This document shows positions 29,380 to 36,784 of a DNA stretch of 39,350 bases, in pieces (position 1 is the stretch's first letter; each line of letters starts with the position of its first letter). A program made the translations under genes and the position numbers. Source of the stretch: Pseudobdellovibrionaceae bacterium (GTDB lineage: Bacteria > Bdellovibrionota > Bdellovibrionia > Bdellovibrionales > Bdellovibrionaceae). The notes beneath the pieces were generated by a model. That model had not been told where the DNA came from and did not search any database. It saw nothing but the letters and a program-made list of their open reading frames with translations. The stretch is taken from assembly GCA_019637915.1 (NCBI GenBank), contig JAHBUV010000002.1:1-39350 (forward strand), given 5' to 3'.

Positions 29380-29600
29380 TGACCCCTACTCCTTGCGAAA
29401 CCTGCGAGCATTTACACCCTGCTACGATGAATCAACATCCAGGTAGATGGCTCTGCATGAAGTTTCCAAGATTGGAAGGGCTATCAGCGGTAGCGCCTAA
29501 GACTTGGGTTAAGCTTGAGCCTTATATGAAATGCACTGGAATAAATGGCGGCTTCTGCTGCCTTTGGGAAAAGAGACGGGAAGGGAAGAAAGATGATTGA
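29379..29600 (+). CDS. Cys-rich phage protein, 73 residues
   Basis: The protein has TPCETCEHLHPATMNQHPGR, WLCMKFPRLEG, then KLEPYMKCTGINGGFCCLWE. The CxxCxHxHPAT...WLCxKFPRLEG...EPYxxCxxINGGxCxLW pattern is familiar from a widespread small phage protein. Five or more Cys plus His suggest metal binding. Function unknown. It overlaps the ERF gene start by 8 nt. Confidence 0.7.
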   Translation: MTPTPCETCEHLHPATMNQHPGRWLCMKFPRLEGLSAVAPKTWVKLEPYMKCTGINGGFCCLWEKRREGKKDD

Positions 29601-30222
29601 GCGATCTGAAAGCATTGTAGCACTTATCGGTGCTTTGCATAAAGCGCAGAAGTCTATTGGTGGCGTAGTCCGCGATAGCAAAAACCCTCACTACAAGAAC
29701 GCCTATGCCTCATTGGCGGCTGTCGTAGAAGCCTGCAAGGAACCGTTGCTCAAGGAAGGCATCGTATTCACGCAAGCGCTTGGCAAGGTCGTGGATGACA
29801 AGCTGGAAGTGACTACCATGCTGATGCATACTTCCGGCGAATGGATGGCGTCTACGCTTCACGTTCCTTTGGGAAAGAAAGACGCGCAAGGGGTGGGGTC
29901 TGCATCGACCTATGCGCAGCGCTATTCCCTGATGGCCATGCTTGGCCTTCCTCCGGTGGATGATGACGGTCAGGCGGCTTCTAAGGGGGATGAACCGGCC
30001 CCCAAGGGGGAAGTAGCCCTTAAGCCATTTACCGCCACGGAGAGCGGTCTAAAGGGCTCCTATTGGGTACAGAAAATCAAGGAAGCCAAGGATATGGAAA
30101 GCCTTCAGGCTATCCGAAACAATCAAACCTTCCGCTCGGATTGGCAGCGCCTTCAGTCAAAGGATGAGGAAGCTATCACAACTGCCTACGGTGATCGTAA
30201 GGCTGTGTTGGAGGCTGAGTAG
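29593..30222 (+). CDS. erf: ERF-family single-strand annealing protein
   Basis: ATG 29593 follows AAGGGAAG and gives 209 residues. The N-terminal domain has LIGALHKAQKSIGGVVRDSK, NPHYKNAYASLAAVVEACKE and GSASTYAQRYSLMAMLGLPP, ending VDDDG (122-126). These are the hallmarks of P22 Erf-type recombinases, which anneal single strands. A second, helical region covers 150-209. It likely functions in phage DNA circularisation, repair and recombination with the RusA resolvase. Its stop TAG shares a base with the next GTG. Confidence 0.9.
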   Translation: MIERSESIVALIGALHKAQKSIGGVVRDSKNPHYKNAYASLAAVVEACKEPLLKEGIVFTQALGKVVDDKLEVTTMLMHTSGEWMASTLHVPLGKKDAQGVGSASTYAQRYSLMAMLGLPPVDDDGQAASKGDEPAPKGEVALKPFTATESGLKGSYWVQKIKEAKDMESLQAIRNNQTFRSDWQRLQSKDEEAITTAYGDRKAVLEAE

Positions 30223-30353
30223 TGGCCAGCACGAAAGTAAAGAAGCCTCTTACTTGGCACAACGTAAAACCTACCCCTCCCGGTACGGTGAAGATGTTAA
30301 CGCAAATGTCAGAAGAGATAGAGCGGTATATGCAGGCGGTGAAACGTGACTGA
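30222..30353 (+). CDS. Small 43-residue protein after erf
   Basis: GTG 30222 shares a base with the erf stop. The ORF encodes ASTKVKKPLTWHNVKPTPPG then a KMLTQMSEEIERYMQAVK helix. Its stop overlaps the following GTG start at 30346. The coupled position between two real genes supports it. No family recognised. Confidence 0.5.
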   Translation: MASTKVKKPLTWHNVKPTPPGTVKMLTQMSEEIERYMQAVKRD

Positions 30354-30768
30354 CGCAGTATTTGAGGGGGAAGTATCTGGCTTCAAGACCGTAGGCAGCC
30401 GCAAGGTTGTTTGCATTACGATTGAATGCCCGATAGAGCAAATCTCTCATATCGCTTCTGTAGCACAGCATGGCGCTTGGGTAGCTGTTGCGCGTCTAAA
30501 AGCGCCAGAACCAAATCAGAAAGCCAAGAAACAGTGGCACGTAATGTTGCCTTCAGCACAGGTGTCTATTCGCTTGGAGGAGCCGTTGTTCAGAACTTTT
30601 CTCATTGAAAACTACGGCCTTCCTGTAAACTTTGGTATGGAAGAAATGCTTGCTTTCGTCAAAGAACAACTGGGCATAAAGTCTCGGAAAGAATTGAACG
30701 CACTAGGCCCTGAGAACGATGCTTGGCAAGAAATGGATAACATGTATCGGGCTTGGTTGCAGGTATGA
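30346..30768 (+). CDS. Recombination-block protein, unknown, 140 residues
   Basis: GTG 30346 is the start. The N-terminal half is beta-rich (EVSGFKTVGSRKVVCITIEC; AWVAVARLK). The C-terminal half is helical with FLIENYGLPVNFGMEEMLAF and ELNALGPENDAWQEMD. The placement after erf is common in related phages, suggesting a link to recombination or replication. No motif recognised. Confidence 0.6.
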   Translation: MTDAVFEGEVSGFKTVGSRKVVCITIECPIEQISHIASVAQHGAWVAVARLKAPEPNQKAKKQWHVMLPSAQVSIRLEEPLFRTFLIENYGLPVNFGMEEMLAFVKEQLGIKSRKELNALGPENDAWQEMDNMYRAWLQV

Positions 30769-31109
30769 GCCGTCATGAATTTTCTAAAAAGACTAAGGCA
30801 GAAGCTTTCCAGCGATGTGGAGGATTCTGTGAGGGTAAGGATTGCGGTGTCAAAATATACGCCTCAGGGTTTCACTACGATCACGTTAATCCCGATTGGT
30901 TCTCCGGCTCAAACGACCTCGACAACTGCCAAGTCCTTTGCCTCAAGTGTCACAAGCAAAAGACCTCCAAGGAAGATCAGCCCAACATAGCGAAGGCTAA
31001 AAGGCGTTGGGAAAAAGAACGCAATATCCTAAGACCTAAACGCTCTTGGGGATATGGGAAGAAAGATAGACTGAAGAAGAAGATAAACGGGGAAGTGGTG
31101 GAGCGATGA
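30765..31109 (+). CDS. HNH endonuclease
   Basis: ATG 30765 overlaps the previous stop (ATGA). The 114 residues have CEGKDCGVKIYASGFHYDH (22-40), then SGSNDLDNCQVLCLKCHKQK (47-66). His37/Asp39-His40, Asn54 and Cys59/Cys62-His63 form the HNH core with zinc-type Cys ligands. The C-terminus is very basic (KKDRLKKKINGE). Being embedded in a coupled operon it looks like a resident gene, not a mobile insertion. It may nick DNA during recombination or packaging; target unknown. Confidence 0.85.
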   Translation: MSRHEFSKKTKAEAFQRCGGFCEGKDCGVKIYASGFHYDHVNPDWFSGSNDLDNCQVLCLKCHKQKTSKEDQPNIAKAKRRWEKERNILRPKRSWGYGKKDRLKKKINGEVVER

Positions 31110-31528
31110 ACACCGATATTCTATGGGGCATCCTTGTGGGAGCCGTAGGCATGGGAGCCTTAATCTATCTAGGGGTTCTTATCCTTCGCGTTCTAAGCAG
31201 AAAGGGTGAGGAAGAAAAAATACAAGCAAGACTGAATAAGGTTCTGCGTGAAATCCAGGAGAAGGAAACTATCCTTCAGCAAGAACTCTCTCACTCAAGC
31301 CAAGTGGAATCCGATCTGGCATTCATGAAGCTTGTATGTGGCCGCGTTATCGAAAACACGCTAGTCTATTTCGAGCAGAACAAGGTTATTTGGGGAGAGA
31401 AAGAACGCGATAGCATCGTAGCAGAATTGCACGAAGCACTGAACTACACCGGCAAGGAAAGAGTAACGCCGGTAGCTTTACTTCAACATTTCAACGGGGG
31501 CGATCATGAGCAACCTACCTACACTTGA
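31106..31528 (+). CDS. Membrane-anchored coiled-coil protein
   Basis: ATG 31106 overlaps the HNH stop. The 140 residues start with a membrane segment (ILVGAVGMGALIYLGVLILRVL, within 9-30). A long coiled coil follows (EEEKIQARLNKVLREIQEKE and on), then a VIENTLVYFEQNKVIW helical domain. This N-in, long-helix layout resembles inner-membrane spanins, but a better spanin pair is at 32767-33238. Function unknown. Confidence 0.6.
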   Translation: MNTDILWGILVGAVGMGALIYLGVLILRVLSRKGEEEKIQARLNKVLREIQEKETILQQELSHSSQVESDLAFMKLVCGRVIENTLVYFEQNKVIWGEKERDSIVAELHEALNYTGKERVTPVALLQHFNGGDHEQPTYT

Positions 31529-31763
31529 AGAAATGCTTTTGGCCTTGGATGCCAAGGGATTGGAAGCACAGGAAGCTTGGCAGCGAGTAGCTACGCTAAT
31601 TCATTCAGCTATGCAGCGAGAAGCAGACGCTATCAAGGCAGCGCAGTTAGCGCTTCAGGATGGTTCACGCCTTCGTGAAAAACTTATGGCTACGTTTGCT
31701 GTGGCTGAGAAGGAATTGACGGAGACTGCCGAAATGCAGCCGTCAGCCGTCGCCAATGGCTAG
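31506..31763 (+). CDS. Helical protein, unknown, 85 residues
   Basis: The protein begins MSNLPTLEEMLLALDAKGLE and has a long helix through ATLIHSAMQREADAIKAAQL. No Cys. ATG 31506 lies 23 nt inside the previous gene, and its end overlaps the transglycosylase start by 8 nt. No family recognised. Confidence 0.55.
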   Translation: MSNLPTLEEMLLALDAKGLEAQEAWQRVATLIHSAMQREADAIKAAQLALQDGSRLREKLMATFAVAEKELTETAEMQPSAVANG

Positions 31764-32214
31764 CTGCTCCCTAATAGCCGCCACGCTCTGCTATTCCCTT
31801 ACTCATCCTGTCTCTTATGTGAAGGCTGAGAAGTGGGAGCCTGAAGCAGTTATCGTCATGGCTGCTAGGCATCATAACGTTCCTGAAAGCATGGCTTTGG
31901 CAGTAGCAGAAACAGAATCCAAGTTTAACTGTGATGCTGTCGGCAAAGCAGGGGAAATAGGTTTGTTTCAAATCAAGCCTACGACTGCTTTCCTGCTAGG
32001 CTATGCAGGGTCAGTACAAGGATTGAAAGACTGTACTACCAATGCGTTCTTCGGAGCGCTACACTTGAAACGAGCGTTAGTAAGCTGTGGTGGTGATCAG
32101 GCCTGCGCGATTTCGAGGCATAATCGCGGTTTACGCGCAAAGCCAAAACCAGCATCAGCATATAACCGCAAGGTGAATAAGAATCTAGCAAGAGTGGAGG
32201 CTTGGGTAAGATGA
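31756..32214 (+). CDS. Lytic transglycosylase (SLT, GH23-like)
   Basis: This is a 152-residue protein with a signal-like N-terminus (SLIAATLCYSLTHPVSYVKA). The catalytic region reads AETESKFNCDAVGKAGEIGL (51-70), with Glu54 before Ser55 as the expected acid, then FQIKPTTAFLLGY and the CAISRHNRG strand. This ESxFNxxAVGxxGxxGLFQI pattern is the SLT family. It cleaves glycan strands in the periplasm. Its location in the rightward block, away from the lysis genes, suggests a non-lysis role such as remodelling the wall during infection, by inference. Confidence 0.88.
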   Translation: MASCSLIAATLCYSLTHPVSYVKAEKWEPEAVIVMAARHHNVPESMALAVAETESKFNCDAVGKAGEIGLFQIKPTTAFLLGYAGSVQGLKDCTTNAFFGALHLKRALVSCGGDQACAISRHNRGLRAKPKPASAYNRKVNKNLARVEAWVR

Positions 32215-32453
32215 TGCTCCAACTCGTACCACAAATCCCCATGATAACGCCCAAGGGAAAGGGGCAAGCAATGTTCGTGGTCGATTATAGCGAAGAACAC
32301 GATTTGAAATGGGTAGTGGCGCAAGACGAAACGGGGGAAATATATGCTTGGCCGAATAAAGACGTTCGCGCTTTCCCGAATCTCACAATGGGTAGAGATA
32401 ATTCTGCCGCCCTTGAGCGATGGAGAAAATCGCTGGAGACAACGCCAGAGTGA
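32211..32453 (+). CDS. Small protein, unknown, 80 residues
   Basis: ATG 32211 overlaps the SLT stop. It reads MMLQLVPQIPMITPKGKGQA and continues with FVVDYSEEHDLKWVVAQDETGEIYAWPNKDVRAF, in small conserved-looking blocks, ending NLTMGRD...ERWRKSLE. The P.IPxxTPKGxGxAxxxxDYxxEHxLxWVV pattern recurs in small phage proteins of alphaproteobacteria, with unknown function. Last clear gene of the rightward block. Confidence 0.65.
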   Translation: MMLQLVPQIPMITPKGKGQAMFVVDYSEEHDLKWVVAQDETGEIYAWPNKDVRAFPNLTMGRDNSAALERWRKSLETTPE

Positions 32454-32507
32454 AGTTAATTCCTTCTTCATGGCCTATTGGAGAGAGAAGGCTAGGAAAG
32501 ACTTGTT

Positions 32508-32798
32508 CTAGCGCTTTCTAATATCTTCCAGAAGCGCTTCAATCCTTGCAAGTCTGGAAGCTATGTCTATCTGATATTTAGCCCCGCTGAGTTCTCTGCG
32601 CTCGATAGCATCAATCTTGAGATTGACCGTAGCCAAGTCTTTATTGACTGTACCAGCTGTTACGCCAATACCGACTGCCATGGCGACGATAGAGGCCACA
32701 ATGCCAAGCGTAATAGGCGTGTTCTGGCCTAAGATGGGTTCTTTCTTGGGAGTCATTTCATCAATCTCAGCTTGCAGGGACATTGGGGCACGTTTCAT
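32508..32798 (-). CDS. Membrane protein, candidate holin
   Basis: This is a 96-residue protein (ATG 32798; ATG 32783 also possible, and no strong ribosome site for either). A single membrane segment spans TLGIVASIVAMAVGIGVTAG (about 30-49), followed by NLKIDAIERRELSG and a charged IASRLARIEALLEDIRKR tail. One segment plus a charged coiled C-terminus is compatible with a class III-like holin or a phage membrane regulator. It is the last gene of the late block, next to the spanins; the holin call is by position. Confidence 0.5.
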   Translation of the reverse strand: MKRAPMSLQAEIDEMTPKKEPILGQNTPITLGIVASIVAMAVGIGVTAGTVNKDLATVNLKIDAIERRELSGAKYQIDIASRLARIEALLEDIRKR

Positions 32799-32982
32799 TG
32801 TTGCCGATGATGCCTTCCAGCACTTTCCTATCGTTTTTAGCGAGGTAGTTTGCTGTGGCAGGTTTCATGTAAACGGTTCTGATGCCAGCGCAGTTGAATA
32901 CGGGCTTAGTCACGCACCCAAGGGTTGGCAGCGTCACGAAGCTTATCAGGAGGAAGGTTTTTAAGGTTTGCATCACGCGCAT
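32767..32982 (-). CDS. Outer-membrane lipoprotein spanin (Rz1-like)
   Basis: ATG 32982 has GAGG upstream. The 71 residues begin MRVMQTLKTFLLISFVTLPT and carry the lipobox LGC, so lipidation would be on Cys at about residue 23. The mature part (VTKPVFNCAGIRTVYMKPAT) is short. The gene starts 77 nt inside the 110-residue inner-membrane gene in another frame, the overlapping Rz/Rz1 arrangement. Spanins fuse inner and outer membranes at the last step of lysis. The assignment rests on lipobox and layout. Confidence 0.65.
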   Translation of the reverse strand: MRVMQTLKTFLLISFVTLPTLGCVTKPVFNCAGIRTVYMKPATANYLAKNDRKVLEGIIGNNETCPNVPAS

Positions 32983-33238
32983 TTCGTTCATCCTCCAATC
33001 GCTGAGAGTTCTTTTTGATTGCATCCTGAGCGCTTTGCTTTCCCTTCGTGTAGAGAAAGATAGAAAGCACCCAGACTAGGAAACCACCGGCAGCAATAAG
33101 AACTGCCTTCCTTCCTGCCGAAGTCGATAACGTAGCTGTGATTACCGGCCATAAGCCAAGAAACCATGTTGCTGTTACTGCGCTGACAGATAACGCAATG
33201 ACGGCCCAAAACGTGTACCAGCTAAGAAGCCAATCCAT
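32906..33238 (-). CDS. Inner-membrane spanin-like protein (Rz-like)
   Basis: ATG 33238 shares TGATG with the endolysin stop. The 110 residues have two hydrophobic segments (about 6-32, and 47-65: LIAAGGFLVWVLSIFLYTKG) followed by a charged helix (KGKQSAQDAIKKNSQRLEDE) and LRDAANPWVRD. An inner-membrane anchor plus periplasmic helix after an endolysin gene, with a nested lipoprotein gene, points to the Rz member of a spanin pair. The extra membrane segment is unusual. Confidence 0.6.
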   Translation of the reverse strand: MDWLLSWYTFWAVIALSVSAVTATWFLGLWPVITATLSTSAGRKAVLIAAGGFLVWVLSIFLYTKGKQSAQDAIKKNSQRLEDERNARDANLKNLPPDKLRDAANPWVRD

Positions 33239-34059
33239 CAGATTTTCTCCTGATACTCTGGAACGTCTGCCATGGCTGTTGCGTTCTCTGCCTGAGAAGC
33301 GCGGTACTTGCGCCAATATGCATAGATGCCAGCAGCTACGGCTACCAGAATAAGCGCGACTACAACGCCACGGATAAGCTTGGAATAGTCCTGAAACGGC
33401 ATGAGTTGGTTGGCCATTTCCGTAAGCACAGAAGTACCCGCAGAAGCGTCTCTAATTGTTTCTGCGGCAGCAGGCTTTGCGATCTTATCCGGCATAGCGC
33501 GGGGCGCTGTTTCAATAGTTGGCACAAAGCGAGGGGCTGGGGTTTCTCTCGCCATTGCAAGGCCCGTCGCCTTCACGCCAGATACGCGGCTAGTCCATCC
33601 CTTTCCGAATACAGACCAAGTATTCAGACGCTGAAGGAACGCCATACGGCGAGCGCACATATCGGAAATTAGTTGCTCGCTATTAGCCTTCTCAACGGCA
33701 TTCATAGTGGAAACGCCCACCACGCCATCAGGATTAAGACCTAGCGATGCCTGAAGCCATTTAGCCCCTTGAGCGGGTCCAGAGTTAACGGCAGCGTCAA
33801 AGACCACGTAGTCAACGCCTAGCGGTAATTCATCCCCGCAGACCTTATTCCAATACTGAATGCGGTAGATTTCCTCTACTTCTGCATTGGAGATATAGCG
33901 CACAGACTGCGTAGGAAGGCCACGGTTCTGCCGGTAAGCATTATACGTGCGAAACGTAATGCCCTTGTTGGTTTCTCCACCGGGGTCAGAAGGATGATTT
34001 ACGTAACCGCCTTCATGGATAAGAACCTTTGCCAGCGAACGCTGAAAGTTTTCCTTCAT
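33238..34059 (-). CDS. Endolysin, GH108 muramidase with C-terminal membrane anchor
   Basis: This is a 273-residue protein. Residues 12-35 hold VLIHEGGYVNHPSDPGGETN and KGIT; Glu16 is the expected catalytic acid of GH108 N-acetylmuramidases. YWNKVCGDELPLGVDYVVFD and AAVNSGPAQGAKWLQASLGL belong to the same domain, followed by a PG-binding-type region with DGVVGVSTMNAVE. From about residue 227 a hydrophobic segment (GVVVALILVAVAAGIYAYW) then a basic, polar tail follows. No N-terminal signal is seen. Lysis occurs when the enzyme reaches the wall; the C-terminal anchor implies membrane tethering, which is unusual. Confidence 0.92.
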   Translation of the reverse strand: MKENFQRSLAKVLIHEGGYVNHPSDPGGETNKGITFRTYNAYRQNRGLPTQSVRYISNAEVEEIYRIQYWNKVCGDELPLGVDYVVFDAAVNSGPAQGAKWLQASLGLNPDGVVGVSTMNAVEKANSEQLISDMCARRMAFLQRLNTWSVFGKGWTSRVSGVKATGLAMARETPAPRFVPTIETAPRAMPDKIAKPAAAETIRDASAGTSVLTEMANQLMPFQDYSKLIRGVVVALILVAVAAGIYAYWRKYRASQAENATAMADVPEYQEKI

Positions 34060-34547
34060 AGTTTCCCCCTGATAATATCGGCTATTTTCTTATAGCCTCT
34101 CGGAGTTGGATGAATGTTATCTCCGGCCAATTCTCCGGCTTGCCACTGAATAGAACGCAAGGAAACGTATTCCTTCACACGAAGCGAAAGCAGCGTGTCG
34201 GCTTGGTCTGAATAGCGATCCCACCATAATCTTGTAGGCGTAGGGCCTACCCAGATAATGCGAAGCTGACGGTATTTGGCTTCGGTAAGAACTGCCGTGA
34301 TTGCAGCGTCAAAGCCATTCAGATGATTGGCTGAATCGTTCGTACCCGCGCAAATAACTACAGTGCTTTTTCTTGGGATAGAACGTAGCTGTGCAGGAAC
34401 AGCGATAGTGGGAGCGCCTACGACTGCATGACTTTTCGCGCCATAGGCTTGCGCTACACCTACGCAGATAGAGTCTCCTGCAAACTCAATTGCTGCCGCT
34501 GGCATGGCCAGCAGGAAGAAACCAAGTATGAGAAGACTGCGCTTCAT
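34056..34547 (-). CDS. Secreted SGNH/GDSL-type hydrolase
   Basis: The product has 163 residues. It starts with a signal peptide (KRSLLILGFFLLAMPAAA). Block I is FAGDSI (Ser26 nucleophile), block III is CAGTNDSAN (Gly68-Thr69-Asn70-Asp71) and block V is DNIHPT (Asp143, His146). These are the SGNH catalytic blocks. Such enzymes are esterases or deacetylases acting on sugars or lipids. Between the tail fibre region and the endolysin, a role on surface glycan or peptidoglycan acetyl groups is inferred. It overlaps the endolysin start (ATGA). Confidence 0.82.
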   Translation of the reverse strand: MKRSLLILGFFLLAMPAAAIEFAGDSICVGVAQAYGAKSHAVVGAPTIAVPAQLRSIPRKSTVVICAGTNDSANHLNGFDAAITAVLTEAKYRQLRIIWVGPTPTRLWWDRYSDQADTLLSLRVKEYVSLRSIQWQAGELAGDNIHPTPRGYKKIADIIRGKL

Positions 34548-34549
34548 AT

Positions 34550-34828
34550 CTACATGACTTCGCAGCGTGTAACGTAGACGGTTGCCGTGCTGGAAGCCGT
34601 GATTGCAGCAATCGCAGTACCAGGTGCTACCGAAAGATATTCCACATTGCCTGAAGGCATCGGCATATCTGACGTAGTAGCCGTGGAACCAATCGCCACG
34701 AAGGCGGTTGCAGTACCAGCATTATAGACGCGAACCATCTGACCGTTCCCTGTCGGGTTAACGGAGGATGAACTTGCGGTCGCGCTGATAGTCGCGCTTC
34801 CTTGTGGGGTTAGAACTGCCTTGATCAT
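34550..34828 (-). CDS. Small tail/virion protein, unknown
   Basis: This is a 92-residue protein with repetitive Thr/Ala/Ser strands (SATISATASSSSVNPTGNGQ; VYNAGTATAFVAIGSTATT; YLSVAPGTAIAAITASSTAT). It is like a beta-sandwich fibre or decoration protein. An AGGAGAAAAG ribosome site precedes ATG 34828. Position directly after the fibre gene suggests a fibre accessory; no family recognised. Confidence 0.55.
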   Translation of the reverse strand: MIKAVLTPQGSATISATASSSSVNPTGNGQMVRVYNAGTATAFVAIGSTATTSDMPMPSGNVEYLSVAPGTAIAAITASSTATVYVTRCEVM

Positions 34829-34839
34829 TTCTTTTCTCC

Positions 34840-36249
34840 TTATGAAGCGTTTACTGCGTCAATCCAGCCAAGCACCAAGCAAGCAGCGCCGCCTGCCGTT
34901 GCAGCAGCAGCGATGTTTGTTGATTCCAGTGTCATCCAGCTTACGCCGGAAGCATAAGAACCAGCCGTCAAGCTATGAATGATCGGAGGAGGATTGGTGG
35001 TTGTGATGCCGGAATAAGCGGTATTCGGAGCGACAGCTACAGAGGTATTGGCCCCTGAGTTGTATTGGCTCGTTACCGTAATTCCGATTGAGGTTGCGGT
35101 AGAAGGCACCTTGCCGACTACAGACACGCTCGCATAGACAATCGTTCCATCGACGGCATAAGTACCCTGCGCTCCGGTGAACAGCGTAGGTAGTGCTGTC
35201 GTGGTGCTTGCAGCGGTTACTTTATACTGACCGCGATTGCCTTTCTGGATAATGCGAAGCAACGTAGAAGAACCCCCGGTGAACGTAGCGCCCACTCGGA
35301 CCTTATACGTGTAACCTACCGGCATTGTCGGCGCGGTAGCGGACAGAGACAGAAGGCCAGCAGTCGTAGTGCCATCGCTGATAAGCCAGATGAAATACGC
35401 GGTGCTAGCGCCTAGCGCTCCCGTATCAATCCCGTTCGCGCCGGTAGTATTCGCGTTGATCGTCACGCTTACGCTGGTAGCGGTGAACGGAAGATTGGAA
35501 GTATTTACCATGACGGCATAAGATGCCGTGATATCAATCTGGGTGTTCGGCGTACCGGAGTTGTTCTGGATGACAAGACCGATAGCACCCGGCATCGGGA
35601 AGGCCGGGAACAGTTGCACGTTCGCTGCGTAGACCGACTCAAAGTTTGCAGAGCCTGCGCCCTTATCTCCGCCCGTAGGAGCGCCAACTACCAGACCCTG
35701 ACCAACGTAAGCCCGCTTGGCTACTGTGCCAGCGTTCGCAGTCATAAAGTCTAGTGTTGCGTCTTCAGAGCCGTCCGTTGCATCCAGAATAGTACCCTGC
35801 ACAGCAGCGTATTGCTGTTGATTGGCAGCGCTATCTCTTCCCTCAAGGGAGAATTGTCCAATTACGTCAGATGCAGCAGGAGACGAACTATCGCGGAATG
35901 ATGTGATATTCGGTCCAGCGGTAGCCCCGCTATCGACAAGAACAGAAGTCCAGCCGGTAGACTTCCAATATCCCTGAAGCACCCCACCTATGGTGACGCC
36001 AATCTGGTCCGCTCCCATACGGTAGAAGCCCGTATTGGTATCTGAACCGAAGGTGTAAGAAGGCAGCGCGTCAGTACCATTGGCAGCCTTGAACTGGCCC
36101 GTCATGGTAGAATCGCCATTCAACTTCACAACCACTGACAAGCCGTTAGAGGCAATGTCATTGAAGTTCTGGTTTACTGCTGATGATTCAATTGTAGTGT
36201 TAGGGATAAATTGGTTCGGAACTACGAAGGTTTGTCCTGAATACGGCAC
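34840..36249 (-). CDS. Tail fibre protein
   Basis: I prefer GTG 36249 (GGAGGT about 9 nt upstream) over ATG 36276, which has no ribosome site and lies in the HNH gene. From about residue 20 it has TTIESSAVNQNFNDIAS, a phage fibre N-terminal pattern (xxxNxxFxxIAxGL). It continues with FKAANGTDALPSYTFGSDTN, TGFYRMGADQIGVTIGGV (the repeated GFYxxGAxxIGVxxGG segment common in fibres), and a long beta-rich Thr/Val region to the end. It probably contacts the host receptor. Length about 469 residues. It lies between the HNH gene and small tail genes. Confidence 0.8.
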   Translation of the reverse strand: MPYSGQTFVVPNQFIPNTTIESSAVNQNFNDIASNGLSVVVKLNGDSTMTGQFKAANGTDALPSYTFGSDTNTGFYRMGADQIGVTIGGVLQGYWKSTGWTSVLVDSGATAGPNITSFRDSSSPAASDVIGQFSLEGRDSAANQQQYAAVQGTILDATDGSEDATLDFMTANAGTVAKRAYVGQGLVVGAPTGGDKGAGSANFESVYAANVQLFPAFPMPGAIGLVIQNNSGTPNTQIDITASYAVMVNTSNLPFTATSVSVTINANTTGANGIDTGALGASTAYFIWLISDGTTTAGLLSLSATAPTMPVGYTYKVRVGATFTGGSSTLLRIIQKGNRGQYKVTAASTTTALPTLFTGAQGTYAVDGTIVYASVSVVGKVPSTATSIGITVTSQYNSGANTSVAVAPNTAYSGITTTNPPPIIHSLTAGSYASGVSWMTLESTNIAAAATAGGAACLVLGWIDAVNAS

Positions 36250-36251
36250 TG

Positions 36252-36782
36252 CTATTTTACCTCCGTAGCTTTCCATCCAATAGGAACAATGTCTGCATGA
36301 CGTTCCTCATGAGGACAGACGCCGCCATTATGATAGCGGCCACTGTTGCAGTTAAAACAAAGTATCCTGATAGAATCAGGAAACCCGTTATTTATGATCC
36401 ATCGGAAGAACACATGGCCTTGTCCCATCATCTTCCGTTGTTTTGCTCCATCATTCTTCACGTGATCAATCGTCAGAAACCGTAATTCAGTTTCTCCGCA
36501 ACAATCACACAGCGCCCCATAGTGGTCGAAAACCACTCTCTTGAGTTTGTAATATAGGCGCTTGGTCGCAGTTACTCGCTCAACCTTGTTGGGGCGGTTT
36601 CTTTCGTATTGCTTCAGGTACTCTTTGTTATCCTCTGTCCACTTTTTGAAATACCCGCGCCTAGATTCCGTCCAGCACGGAGTACACGTGTAACGGCGAT
36701 AAACTTTCCCACCCGCTTCCTTCTGATTAGAAGGAAAAGCGTTCAATTCTTTTTCCTGAGCACAAACCTTGCAAGTTCTCAC
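36252..36782 (-). CDS. HNH homing endonuclease
   Basis: The product has 176 residues. An N-terminal zinc motif (CKVCAQEK; YTCTPC: Cys4, Cys7, Cys33, Cys36) precedes a basic linker (NRPNKVERVTATKRLYYKLK). The HNH core then has CDCCG (92-96), FLTIDHVKNDG (Asp106-His107) and RILCFNCNSGRYHNG (Cys142, Asn144, Cys145). These features mark free-standing phage HNH enzymes. It lies between the ejection and fibre genes. Its stop overlaps the first codons of the fibre ORF, suggesting an insertion that replaced the fibre gene's upstream signals. Confidence 0.88.
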   Translation of the reverse strand: MRTCKVCAQEKELNAFPSNQKEAGGKVYRRYTCTPCWTESRRGYFKKWTEDNKEYLKQYERNRPNKVERVTATKRLYYKLKRVVFDHYGALCDCCGETELRFLTIDHVKNDGAKQRKMMGQGHVFFRWIINNGFPDSIRILCFNCNSGRYHNGGVCPHEERHADIVPIGWKATEVK

Positions 36783-36784
36783 GG

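Noticed and set aside
32420..32519. Short ORF overlapping the convergent junction, ending MAYWREKARKDLF
   Set aside because: No start with a ribosome site, and it overlaps two better genes. Left out, though the charged ending looks protein-like.
32510..32538. Inverted repeat AGCGCTT/AAGCGCT at the convergent junction
   Set aside because: Loop of 15 nt and no T-run, so not a convincing terminator. No clear terminator was found at this junction.
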